Shown one piece after another: positions 25,264 through 32,549 of a stretch of 64,000 nt of DNA. The notes under the pieces were generated by a model. The model saw only the letters and a program-made list of their open reading frames with translations. It made no database searches and was not told the DNA's origin. This DNA comes from Pannonibacter phragmitetus_B (GTDB taxonomy: Bacteria; Pseudomonadota; Alphaproteobacteria; Rhizobiales; Stappiaceae): positions 4,030,001 through 4,094,000 of the forward strand of contig NZ_JBNINT010000001.1 of the NCBI RefSeq assembly GCF_050510895.1, in the 5' to 3' direction. The stretch's first letter is position 1; every line of letters starts with the position of its first letter. The position numbers were made by a program, and so were the translations under genes.

Positions 25264-26202
25264 ATGACGACACTTCTTGTGGCCGAACACGCCGGTGGCA
25301 CCCTGAACGATGCAACCGCCAAGGCCCTGACTGCTGCGGCAAAGCTCGGCGGCGATGTGCATGTGCTGGTTGCTGGTGAAGGCGCCCGCTCTGCAGCTGA
25401 GGCCGCCGCAAAGCTCGCAGGCGTTGCCAAGGTTCTGGTGGCTGAAGGCGGTGCTGTTGCTCATCAGCTGGCCGAGCCGGTGGCAGACCTGATCGTTTCG
25501 CTGGCTGGCAGCTACGACGCCGTCGTTGCCGCCTCCACCGCCAGCGGCAAGAACATCCTGCCCCGCGTTGCAGCCCTGCTCGACGTGATGCAGATCTCTG
25601 ACGTGACCACCGTGATCGACGGCGAGACCTTTGAGCGTCCGATCTATGCCGGCAACGCCATCCAGACCGTGAAGTCGGGCGATGCCAAGAAGGTGATCAC
25701 CGTGCGCACCGCTTCCTTCGCCGCTGCAGGCGAGGGCGGTTCGGCGGCCATCGAGGATGTGGCAGCGCCTGCAGACGGCGGCCTGTCCAGCTTTGCCGGT
25801 GAAGAGCTGTCCCGCTCTGACCGTCCGGAACTGGCTTCGGCCAAGATCATCATCTCGGGTGGCCGTGCGCTGGGCTCTGCGGAGAAGTTCCAGGAAGTCA
25901 TCATGCCGGTGGCGGATGCGCTGGGTGCAGCTGTCGGTGCCTCGCGCGCTGCAGTCGATGCGGGCTATGCCCCGAACGACTGGCAGGTCGGCCAGACCGG
26001 CAAGGTGGTTGCTCCGCAGCTTTACATTGCCTGCGGTATTTCCGGTGCCATCCAGCACCTCGCCGGCATGAAGGACTCCAAGGTCATCGTCGCCATCAAC
26101 AAGGACGAGGAAGCTCCGATCTTCCAAGTGGCGGACTACGGCCTCGTTGGGGACCTGTTCGAAATCCTGCCGCAGCTGAAGGCAGAACTCGAAAAGGCCT
26201 GA
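25264..26202 (+). CDS. etfA: Electron transfer flavoprotein subunit alpha
   Basis: FAD-binding subunit of ETF. The C-terminal FAD domain is clear: SGGRALGSAEKFQEVIMPVA, GASRAAVDAGYAPNDWQVGQTGK, VAPQLYIACGISGAIQHLAGMKDSK and VAINKDEEAPIF. Length 312. AGGAGG precedes the ATG. Co-transcribed with etfB; the dehydrogenase gene follows after a hairpin at 26221-26245. Confidence 0.98.
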   Translation: MTTLLVAEHAGGTLNDATAKALTAAAKLGGDVHVLVAGEGARSAAEAAAKLAGVAKVLVAEGGAVAHQLAEPVADLIVSLAGSYDAVVAASTASGKNILPRVAALLDVMQISDVTTVIDGETFERPIYAGNAIQTVKSGDAKKVITVRTASFAAAGEGGSAAIEDVAAPADGGLSSFAGEELSRSDRPELASAKIIISGGRALGSAEKFQEVIMPVADALGAAVGASRAAVDAGYAPNDWQVGQTGKVVAPQLYIACGISGAIQHLAGMKDSKVIVAINKDEEAPIFQVADYGLVGDLFEILPQLKAELEKA

Positions 26203-26220
26203 GGGCACACACATGGTTAA

Positions 26221-26245
26221 GGCTGCCGCGGATCTCCCGGCAGCC
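26221..26245 (+). terminator. Hairpin after etfA
   Basis: GGCTGCCG (26221-26228) and CGGCAGCC (26238-26245) form a perfect 8-bp stem with a 9-nt loop. No T-run follows, so it may be a stabilising or partial stop signal between etfA and the dehydrogenase gene. Confidence 0.45.
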
Positions 26246-26385
26246 TGAACTGCTTCTGAAGGGGCAGGCAGACGGATTGACCCGCTTTTGTTGCGCTGGT
26301 CCTTGCCCGATGCGATGAACCTTGTAAAGAATAGCGCGGCTTGCGTGCATTTGCGCCATGGCCTGCAACAGGATCGGATGAGACG

Positions 26386-27267
26386 ATGGTGGTCGAGATC
26401 AAGAAAGTCGGTGTGATCGGTTCGGGTCAGATGGGCAGTGGCATTGCCCATGTCTGCGCCGTGGCCGGATATCAGGTCTATCTGAACGACCTGTCCCGCG
26501 ACCGGATCGAATCCGGTTTGGCATCGATCAATGGCAACATGGCCCGTCAGGTGTCCAAGGGCCAGATTTCCGAGGAAGACCGCTCCGCAGCTCTCGACCG
26601 GCTGCATGGCGCGGAAAACCTCGACATGCTGGCCGATGTGGATCTCGTCATCGAGTCTGCTGTCGAGAACGAGCAGGTCAAGCGCAAGATCTTTTCCCAG
26701 CTCTGCCCGGTGCTGAAGCCGGAAGCGATGCTGGCGACCAACACCTCGTCCATTTCCATTACGCGCCTTGCCGCCTCGACAGACCGGCCGGAGCGTTTCA
26801 TCGGCATCCACTTCATGAACCCGGTTCCGATCATGGAGCTGGTGGAGCTGGTGCGCGGAATTGCCACCGAAGACGAGACATTCGAGGCCGCCAAGGGCTT
26901 CGTGGCCCGCCTTGGCAAGACCACGGCCGTTGCCGAAGACTTCCCGGCCTTCATGGTCAACCGTATTCTGCTGCCGATGATCAACGAAGCCATCTATACG
27001 CTCTATGAGGGCGTTGGCTCGGTGGAATCCATCGACACGGCCATGCGTTTGGGCGCGAACCATCCGATGGGCCCGCTGCAGCTGGCCGACTTCATCGGTC
27101 TCGACACCTGCCTCTCCATCATGCAGGTGCTCTATGAGGGCCTTGCCGACAGCAAGTACCGCCCGTGCCCGCTGCTGGTGAAATATGTCGAGGCCGGCTG
27201 GCTTGGCCGCAAGACGCGTCGCGGCTTCTACGACTATCGCGGCGAGACCCCGGTTCCGACCCGCTGA
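26386..27267 (+). CDS. 3-hydroxybutyryl-CoA dehydrogenase
   Basis: NAD(P)-dependent 3-hydroxyacyl-CoA dehydrogenase. The Rossmann motif is VGVIGSGQMGSGIAHVCA; ATNTSSISITRLA, RFIGIHFMNPVPIMELVELV (catalytic H and N region) and GKTTAVAEDFPAFMVNRILLPMINEAI are family blocks; LGANHPMGPLQLADFIGLDTCLSIM follows. Length 293 is the monodomain HbdA size. Start at ATG 26386 (MVVEIKKVG); an upstream frame opening at 26341 has no homology. Its place after etfBA is common in alphaproteobacteria and links it to short-chain acyl-CoA or poly-hydroxybutyrate metabolism. Confidence 0.95.
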   Translation: MVVEIKKVGVIGSGQMGSGIAHVCAVAGYQVYLNDLSRDRIESGLASINGNMARQVSKGQISEEDRSAALDRLHGAENLDMLADVDLVIESAVENEQVKRKIFSQLCPVLKPEAMLATNTSSISITRLAASTDRPERFIGIHFMNPVPIMELVELVRGIATEDETFEAAKGFVARLGKTTAVAEDFPAFMVNRILLPMINEAIYTLYEGVGSVESIDTAMRLGANHPMGPLQLADFIGLDTCLSIMQVLYEGLADSKYRPCPLLVKYVEAGWLGRKTRRGFYDYRGETPVPTR

Positions 27268-27274
27268 GGCTACC

Positions 27275-28768
27275 GTGAACCTCGCCCGCTACTGCCTCAC
27301 CCGCGCAGCGCCCGATCCGGGCGCAGTCGCGCTGGAGGTGGTGGGACCGGGCGGGGCAATGCTGGAACGCTGGACCTATGGGGATCTGACCGCAGGTGTG
27401 CTGTCTGTTGCAGGAGGCCTTGCGGGTGAGGGGCTGAGGCAAGGGGACCGGGTTCTCCTGCGTATCGGCCATTCCAGCGATTTTCCGCTCTTCTTCTTTG
27501 GCGCCATTGCCGCCGGTCTGGTGCCCGTGCCCAGTTCCGCGCTCCTGACCGGGCCGGAATGCGACATGCTTCTGGCTGACAGCGGGGCTGTTGCCGTCAT
27601 TCATGACGGGGAAACGCCTTTGCCGCAGCCGTGTGCCGGGATCCGCTTCATCGGGCCGGAAAGCATAACCACGCTTAAGAGCGCGCCGCAGGGCAGCTTT
27701 GCTGCCACCCAGCCGGATGATCCGGCCTTCATCGTCTATACCTCCGGCACCAGCGGCCGCCCCAAGGGCGTGCTGCATGCGCAGCGTGCCGCGTCTGGGC
27801 GCCGTCCCATGGATCAGGGGTGGTACGGCATTTCGTCCTCTGACCGGCTGCTGCATGCAGGCGCCTTCAACTGGACCTACACACTCGGCGTTGGCTTGAT
27901 GGACCCTTGGGCCAATGGTGCCACCAGTGTTGTCTATGACGGCCCGCGCGATCCGCAAGTGTGGCCGGACCTGCTGGAGGCCACAGGCGCAACGCTTTTT
28001 GCGGCGGTGCCGAGCCTTTACCGGCGCATTCTGAAATACGGCGATGTTACGCTGCACCGCTTCCCGGCCCTGCGCCACGGACTGACGGCAGGAGAGGCGC
28101 TTCCAGCCGCGCTCCATGAGGAGTGGACGCGCCGCAGCGGTCGCCCGCTCTATGAAGCGCTGGGCATGAGCGAGATATCGACCTATGTCTCCAGCGGCCC
28201 GCAGGTGCCTACGCGTCCCGGCAGCCCTGGCAAGCCGCAGGCCGGACGCTCCGTCGCCATTCTGCCGGAGGAGGGCGGTGATACCCCGTTGCCCTTTGGC
28301 GAAACGGGCCTCCTGGCCGTTTCGCGGGATGATCCGGGCCTGATGCTCGGATACTGGCAGCGGCCCGAAGACACGGCGGAGGTGATGCGCGGCAACTGGT
28401 TCCTAACAGGCGACCGGGCCCGGCAGGATGCGGATGGTTATCTCTGGTATGAAGGGCGTGCCGACGATGTGATGAATGCCTTCGGCTATCGCGTTGCGCC
28501 GGAAGAAGTGGAACGGGTCTTGGCCACCCATCCAGATGTGGCGGATGTGGCTGTGACGGCAGTGCCTGCCGGAAATGGCATCAGCCTTGTCACGGCTTTC
28601 CTTGTACCGCGCGACGCTGCGGTGCTGGACACAGATGCTGTTGCCATCTTCGCGGCGGAACGGCTGGCGGAATACAAGCGGCCCAAGGTCTACCGTCTTC
28701 TGCCGGATCTGCCCCGCACGCCTTCGGGCAAGCTGCAGCGCAAGGCGCTGTGGCGTGAAGCATTCTGA
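27275..28768 (+). CDS. AMP-binding acyl-CoA synthetase/ligase
   Basis: Adenylate-forming enzyme (ANL family) of 497 residues. Motifs: FIVYTSGTSGRPKGVLH (P-loop), LYEALGMSEIST in the A5 position, GNWFLTGDRARQDADGYLWYEGRADDVMNAFGYRV (A7-A8) and PRTPSGKLQRKALW with the catalytic Lys (A10). It resembles benzoate- or short/medium-chain acyl-CoA ligases, but the substrate is not fixed by sequence. Start at GTG 27275, seven bases after the dehydrogenase stop, with GAGG six bases before it; the ORF opens earlier inside the previous gene. Likely one operon with the dehydrogenase. Confidence 0.9.
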   Translation: MNLARYCLTRAAPDPGAVALEVVGPGGAMLERWTYGDLTAGVLSVAGGLAGEGLRQGDRVLLRIGHSSDFPLFFFGAIAAGLVPVPSSALLTGPECDMLLADSGAVAVIHDGETPLPQPCAGIRFIGPESITTLKSAPQGSFAATQPDDPAFIVYTSGTSGRPKGVLHAQRAASGRRPMDQGWYGISSSDRLLHAGAFNWTYTLGVGLMDPWANGATSVVYDGPRDPQVWPDLLEATGATLFAAVPSLYRRILKYGDVTLHRFPALRHGLTAGEALPAALHEEWTRRSGRPLYEALGMSEISTYVSSGPQVPTRPGSPGKPQAGRSVAILPEEGGDTPLPFGETGLLAVSRDDPGLMLGYWQRPEDTAEVMRGNWFLTGDRARQDADGYLWYEGRADDVMNAFGYRVAPEEVERVLATHPDVADVAVTAVPAGNGISLVTAFLVPRDAAVLDTDAVAIFAAERLAEYKRPKVYRLLPDLPRTPSGKLQRKALWREAF

Positions 28769-28774
28769 AAGGTG

Positions 28775-28790
28775 TTAACGGCAGATTAAC
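28775..28790 (+). promoter_or_regulatory. CtrA-type box TTAA-N7-TTAAC upstream of the first small ORF
   Basis: TTAACGGCAGATTAAC matches the full alphaproteobacterial CtrA consensus TTAA-N7-TTAAC. It begins seven bases after the ligase stop and ends 41 bases before the ATG of the YjfB-like ORF. Confidence 0.6.
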
Positions 28791-28831
28791 CTTCTGGCGC
28801 GACACTGGACGCCGTCAGGAAAGGTAGATCC

Positions 28832-29032
28832 ATGAGCAGCGCATCCATCGCAGCCGCGCTTGTCGGGGCAACGCAGGCCCAGACCCAGCAGCAGCTTCAG
28901 GCCAAGATGCTGAAGATGTCCATGCAGCCGGATCAGTCCATCGTGGCCATGCTGGATCAGGCAGCTTCCTCCGGTTCCGGATCTGCGCCGCTTGCCGCAG
29001 GAACCGGCGGTCTCGTCGACGTTACCGTCTGA
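28832..29032 (+). CDS. YjfB-like putative motility small protein
   Basis: A 66-residue protein: MSSASIAAALVGATQAQTQQQ, then QAKMLKMSMQPDQSIVAMLDQA, a Gly/Ser linker and the C-terminus GTGGLVDVTV. The pattern of a Met-rich amphipathic helix, a VxMLxQA block and a C-terminal (L)(V/I)DV motif resembles the YjfB family of putative motility proteins. The assignment is by pattern, not by a search. AGGAAAGGT lies before the ATG. A CtrA-type box stands upstream, which would fit a flagellum-linked role. Confidence 0.65.
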   Translation: MSSASIAAALVGATQAQTQQQLQAKMLKMSMQPDQSIVAMLDQAASSGSGSAPLAAGTGGLVDVTV

Positions 29033-29057
29033 CCCCCTCAAAATTTGCTTCATTGAG

Positions 29058-29088
29058 CGCCCGGCCGGATCAAGACCGGTGCCGGGCG
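29058..29088 (+). terminator. Hairpin after the YjfB-like ORF
   Basis: CGCCCGGC (29058-29065) pairs with GCCGGGCG (29081-29088), with an inner CGG/CCG pairing. The U-tract is poor (CTTTAGG), so it may be a weak terminator. Confidence 0.45.
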
Positions 29089-29185
29089 GAGCCTTTAGGC
29101 CGTTTACCAAGTTTTCCTCTGATAAAATCAACTGGCGCAAGCCGGGTTAGGGATCTCGCAATATTTGGGCATTCCGAGATCATGG

Positions 29186-29201
29186 TTAATCAATAGTTAA
29201 C
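29186..29201 (+). promoter_or_regulatory. CtrA-type box TTAA-N7-TTAAC upstream of the second small ORF
   Basis: TTAATCAATAGTTAAC is a full match to TTAA-N7-TTAAC. It lies 57 bases before the -35 of the promoter at 29258-29286, an activator position. The region is AT-rich, so chance matches are more likely here than at 28775. Confidence 0.5.
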
Positions 29202-29257
29202 AATCTATTGGCGGCAATCTGATTTTATAACGTTATTTCTGATCTAACCTAGCGTAA

Positions 29258-29286
29258 TTACAAATTTTAATAAAATTTTATACAAT
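29258..29286 (+). promoter_or_regulatory. Sigma-70-like promoter for the second small ORF
   Basis: TTACAA (29258-29263), exactly 17 bases, then TACAAT (29281-29286). Each hexamer differs from consensus by one base. It predicts a start near 29292 and a leader of about 100 bases before the ATG at 29395. Confidence 0.6.
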
Positions 29287-29394
29287 TTGCCTGATTCGTA
29301 CTAATGTTTGCTTTGGGTCTGTGGCCTATATTACCCTTCGTGGCATTCCAGCATTCTGGCCGTTCGCCGGCCGATGCTCACGATGGAGGTTCAC

Positions 29395-29640
29395 ATGGCG
29401 GAGATCGAAAGTTACCGCGGTGTTCCAGCCTCTGCGCTGAGGGAGGACAAAAACCTCTCGGAACGCCGCACTGAACGGTTCGAGGAGTTTAACGCCCGGC
29501 GCAGCGCCATGCTGGCCGAAGCGGTCAACCGAGAAGCGAACAGTAAGGCGAACCGCGCAGAGCAACTGAGTGAAGATGCCGATCGCATCGCGCGCCGTGC
29601 TGTCGCCGGCATGGGCAACCGCGTTGATGTGACGGCCTGA
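29395..29640 (+). CDS. Small charged protein with C-terminal GNRVDVTA
   Basis: An 81-residue protein of unknown function. After MAEIESYRGVPASALREDKN it is a highly charged, probably coiled-coil segment rich in Glu, Arg, Asn and Ala (RRTERFEEFNARRSAMLAEA), ending GMGNRVDVTA. The ATG at 29395 has GGAGG seven bases before it. The C-terminus matches that of the ORF after it (GLGNAVDITA) and that of the YjfB-like ORF before it (GGLVDVTV). No membrane segment or signal peptide is seen. Confidence 0.75.
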   Translation: MAEIESYRGVPASALREDKNLSERRTERFEEFNARRSAMLAEAVNREANSKANRAEQLSEDADRIARRAVAGMGNRVDVTA

Positions 29641-29697
29641 TCCCGGCATCCTCCGGGCTCTGGCTGGCGCAGGCATCAACTGGAAAGGGCTTGAGTT

Positions 29698-29922
29698 ATG
29701 GTTGCAATTTCCGGAACTGCATCGGCTGACCTTGCAACGGCAAACCTGCGCTCTGACTATTCCGCAAGGGCTGCGCAGGACACGGCCCGGGTCGAGCGTC
29801 AGGCGTCGGAACGTCAGACCGAAGAGCAGCGTGAGACCGTGCAGGAGACGTCCCGCCAGGAAGAGCAGCGCGAAACCCGCAAAATTCCTGGTCTCGGCAA
29901 TGCGGTGGACATCACCGCCTGA
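29698..29922 (+). CDS. Small charged protein with C-terminal GNAVDITA
   Basis: A 74-residue protein of unknown function: MVAISGTASADLATANLRSDY, then a Glu/Arg/Gln-rich stretch (VERQASERQTEEQRETVQET) likely to be a coiled coil, ending KIPGLGNAVDITA. Its C-terminus closely matches the previous ORF. AAAGGG lies before the ATG. A terminator at 29952-29973 closes the unit, so it is probably co-transcribed with the 29395 ORF. Confidence 0.75.
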   Translation: MVAISGTASADLATANLRSDYSARAAQDTARVERQASERQTEEQRETVQETSRQEEQRETRKIPGLGNAVDITA

Positions 29923-29951
29923 CGGCGGCTGTCACATCAAAAGAAATCCAC

Positions 29952-29973
29952 AGCCCCGCTTTCGCGGGGCTTT
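29952..29973 (+). terminator. Terminator after the third small ORF
   Basis: AGCCCCGC-TTTC-GCGGGGCT, a perfect 8-bp stem with a tetraloop (29952-29971), followed by TT. It lies 30 bases after the stop. Confidence 0.75.
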
Positions 29974-30079
29974 GGCCGTCGAGTGCTCAATTTTTTCTGA
30001 TCCGTCTTGAACCCGCTTGCGGGCTGGAGCAGAGAGGCTTCGTCTTTCTGCGAAGCCGCAAATGTCCCAGATTCGAGTG

Positions 30080-30753
30080 TCAGCCTGCGGCGTCCCCTGC
30101 CGGTTTTGCCCGTACCGCATCAATCAGCTGCAGCGCATCCTCCTGGTCCCATTCGGCCGGACCGTACATGGTTCCGATCTCGCAGCCGTCAGGTCCGGCA
30201 AGGATCGTCGTGGGCAAACCTGTTGCGCGGGCCTTGCTGCGCAGGTCCTGGAACACGGCGTTGGATGCATCCGAGTAGTAGGTCAGAGACTCGACGCCGA
30301 TTTCCTCAAGGAAAGTCTTGGGTTTCTCGGGTCCACCCCGGTCCAGATTCACTGTCACCACCGCAAAGTCATCGCCATTGCGTGTCTGAGCCAGCCGGTC
30401 CAGTGCAGGCATTTCCTTGCGGCAAGGGGCACACCAGGTGGCCCAGAGGTTCAACAGGACCGTCTTGCCGGTGAATTGAGCGACGCTCACATCTTCTCCA
30501 TTCGGTCCCTTGAACTTCAGATCGCTGAGATCAAGAGGATTTTTGCGGGCAGGAAAGCGGCGACGTCGCCCTTGGCAAAGGGTTTGGCAGCGGAGGCCGA
30601 TGCCAGCGAAGCCTGGCAGCTTTTCCCTGCGCTTGTGTTGCCACCGGGGCTGCCAATCACGTATACCGCCGCAATGGCTGAAAGCAGACCGGCCGCAGCG
30701 ACCGCAACCAGCGGACGTCTGTAACCGTTGCGGGTCTGTCTTGTCGGCTTCAT
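30080..30753 (-). CDS. tlpA: TlpA-type membrane-anchored thiol:disulfide oxidoreductase (frame broken once)
   Basis: Periplasmic thioredoxin-fold protein, in related bacteria linked to reduction of copper-binding and cytochrome oxidase assembly proteins. The N-terminal piece has a basic start (MKPTRQTRNGYRRP) and one membrane helix (LVAVAAAGLLSAIAAVYVIG); the C-terminal piece holds LLNLWATWCAPCRKEMPALD with the CAPC redox motif. The two are in different frames. At 30540-30544 five T's (A's on the coding strand) need a sixth: CTG-CCC-GCA-AAA-AAT-CCT then reads into LDLSDLKFKGPNGEDVSVAQF. The repaired length is 224. Start at the ATG 30751-30753 with GAAGAAG upstream. It is divergent from argH, as is common in Hyphomicrobiales. 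Confidence 0.9.
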
Positions 30754-30808
30754 GTCTTCTTCACCTGGCAAGGGCACCTCTCCGGGGCGTCTATCAAGAG
30801 GCAGTCAT

Positions 30809-32194
30809 ATGAGCAACCGCATGTGGGGCGGCCGTTTCGCCGAAGGCCCGGACGCGATCATGGAAGAGATCAACGCGTCCATCGGCTTCGACCAGAAGCT
30901 ATACAAGCAGGATATAGAGGGTTCCAAGGCCCATGTCCGCATGCTGGCCGCGCAGCAGATTGTCGCGGGCGAGGATGCAGAAAAAATTGTTCACGGTCTC
31001 GACACGATCCTGTCAGAGATCGAAACGGGCAAATTCACCTTCTCCCGTGCCCTCGAAGACATCCACATGAACATCGAGGCGCGCCTGGCCGAGCTGATTG
31101 GTGCGCCGGCCGGACGCCTGCACACCGCCCGCTCGCGCAATGACCAGGTGGCGACCGATTTCCGCCTGTGGGTGCGCGACACGCTCGATACGCTTGATGG
31201 TCAGCTGGCCGAGCTGCTGGTGGCGCTGGCCGAAAAGGCCGAGGCCCATGCCGCCGACGTGATGCCGGGCTTCACCCATCTCCAGTCCGCTCAGCCGGTC
31301 ACATTCGGCCACCACATGATGGCCTATGTTGAGATGTTCGCCCGCGACCGCAGCCGCTTTGCAGATGCCCGCAAGCGCATGAACGAGTCCCCGTTGGGGT
31401 CTGCCGCACTTGCCGGCACGTCCTTCCCGATCGACCGGGAAGCGACCGCGAAGGCGCTTGGCTTCGACCGGCCCATGGCGAACTCCCTCGACGGCGTGTC
31501 CGACCGTGACTTTGTCATCGAGGCGCTGGCTGCTGCGTCCATCTGCTCCATGCACCTGTCGCGCTTTGCCGAGGAAATCGTGCTGTGGTGCTCGGCCCAG
31601 TTCGGCTTCATCAAGCTGTCGGACAAGTTCTCGACCGGTTCCTCGATCATGCCGCAGAAGAAGAACCCGGATGCCGCTGAACTGGTGCGCGCCAAGACTG
31701 GCCGTATCTACGGCGGCATGATGGCGCTGCTGGTGATGATGAAGGGCCTGCCGCTCGCTTATTCCAAGGACATGCAGGAAGACAAGGAACAGGCTTTCGA
31801 CGCCCTGCCGTCCCTGTCGCTGGCACTTGCCGCCATGACCGGCATGGTGCGGGACATGGAGCCGCAGCTGAAGCGCCTGAAGAAGGCCGCAGGCTCCGGC
31901 TATTCCACGGCCACGGATTTGGCCGATTGGCTGGTGCGGGTGCTTGGTATGCCTTTCCGTGATGCTCATCACGTCACTGGCAAGATTGTCGGCTATGCGG
32001 TCGCTGAGAGCGTTGAACTTGAAAAGGTGCCTCTGGCGGTGATGCAGGAGATTGAGCCGCGCATCACCCGCGAGATCTATTCGGTGCTGACCGTCGACAA
32101 GTCGGTGAAGAGCCGCACCAGCTATGGCGGCACGGCTCCGGCCAATGTGCGCAAGCAGGCCCGCCGCTGGCTGAAGCAGCTGGCCAAGGGTTGA
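30809..32194 (+). CDS. argH: Argininosuccinate lyase
   Basis: Last enzyme of arginine synthesis: splits argininosuccinate to arginine and fumarate. Begins MSNRMWGGRFAEGPDAIMEEINASI; other blocks are HMNIEARL, TARSRNDQVATDFRLW, and the fumarase-superfamily signature GSSIMPQKKNPD. Length 461. Start at ATG 30809 with AAGAGG upstream; the ORF opens earlier but lacks homology. Followed by a terminator and then lptM-lysA. Confidence 0.98.
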   Translation: MSNRMWGGRFAEGPDAIMEEINASIGFDQKLYKQDIEGSKAHVRMLAAQQIVAGEDAEKIVHGLDTILSEIETGKFTFSRALEDIHMNIEARLAELIGAPAGRLHTARSRNDQVATDFRLWVRDTLDTLDGQLAELLVALAEKAEAHAADVMPGFTHLQSAQPVTFGHHMMAYVEMFARDRSRFADARKRMNESPLGSAALAGTSFPIDREATAKALGFDRPMANSLDGVSDRDFVIEALAAASICSMHLSRFAEEIVLWCSAQFGFIKLSDKFSTGSSIMPQKKNPDAAELVRAKTGRIYGGMMALLVMMKGLPLAYSKDMQEDKEQAFDALPSLSLALAAMTGMVRDMEPQLKRLKKAAGSGYSTATDLADWLVRVLGMPFRDAHHVTGKIVGYAVAESVELEKVPLAVMQEIEPRITREIYSVLTVDKSVKSRTSYGGTAPANVRKQARRWLKQLAKG

Positions 32195-32203
32195 GGAACA
32201 GGC

Positions 32204-32238
32204 AAGGCGCCCGTCTCCACCGGGATGGGCGCTTTCCT
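32204..32238 (+). terminator. Terminator after argH
   Basis: AAGGCGCCC pairs with GGGCGCTTT around a 14-nt loop, followed by CCTTT. It lies ten bases after the argH stop. Confidence 0.65.
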
Positions 32239-32320
32239 TTGTGCCCGGCGCGGGGCTTGCCGTACGCGGGAAGGCGTGCGACGACATCGCATCCGGGAAT
32301 TTCAAGATACGAGGTCTGAC

Positions 32321-32476
32321 ATGCTGAAGAACCGGCGCTTTCTGACTGCTGCCACCTGCCTTCTCTGCCTGGGTCTGGCCGTTTCGGCCTGTGGCCGCCG
32401 TGGTTCCCTTGAAAAGCCGCGTCCCGCTGCCGCCATTGAGGTGATGCCGCATCTGGCTGCCGCTCAGCTGGCCTGA
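32321..32476 (+). CDS. LPS translocon maturation chaperone LptM-like lipoprotein
   Basis: A 51-residue lipoprotein: MLKNRRFLTAATCLLCLGL then the lipobox VSAC, followed by GRRGSLEKPRPAA. Short lipoproteins with C-G-(x)-(K/R)G-xL-x-x-P between argH and lysA are the LptM (YifL) family, which helps oxidative maturation of LptD. The position here, directly before lysA, supports this. Start at ATG 32321; the frame opens earlier without a signal peptide. Confidence 0.85.
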   Translation: MLKNRRFLTAATCLLCLGLAVSACGRRGSLEKPRPAAAIEVMPHLAAAQLA

Positions 32477-32549
32477 TCTGCCAGCCCGTTCTGAAAGCCT
32501 GATGCTTCTGCCGTAAGGGCGTGCGGCCTGCGGTGTTCCGGGATTTGCC

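Larger units (their letters stand above)
29033..29394 (+). other. 362-bp AT-rich regulatory region between the first and second small ORF
   Basis: No ORF of note. From about 29100 to 29310 the DNA is far richer in A+T than the rest of the window. It contains a hairpin at 29058-29088, a CtrA-type box at 29186-29201 and a well-spaced promoter at 29258-29286, and its runs of A and T would suit MucR/Ros- or H-NS-like silencers. Confidence 0.65.

Noticed and set aside
24433..27063. Antisense open frame of 876 codons over etfBA and the dehydrogenase
   Set aside because: Mirror of strongly coding plus-strand genes; His/Gly/Asp-rich nonsense composition typical of antisense frames.
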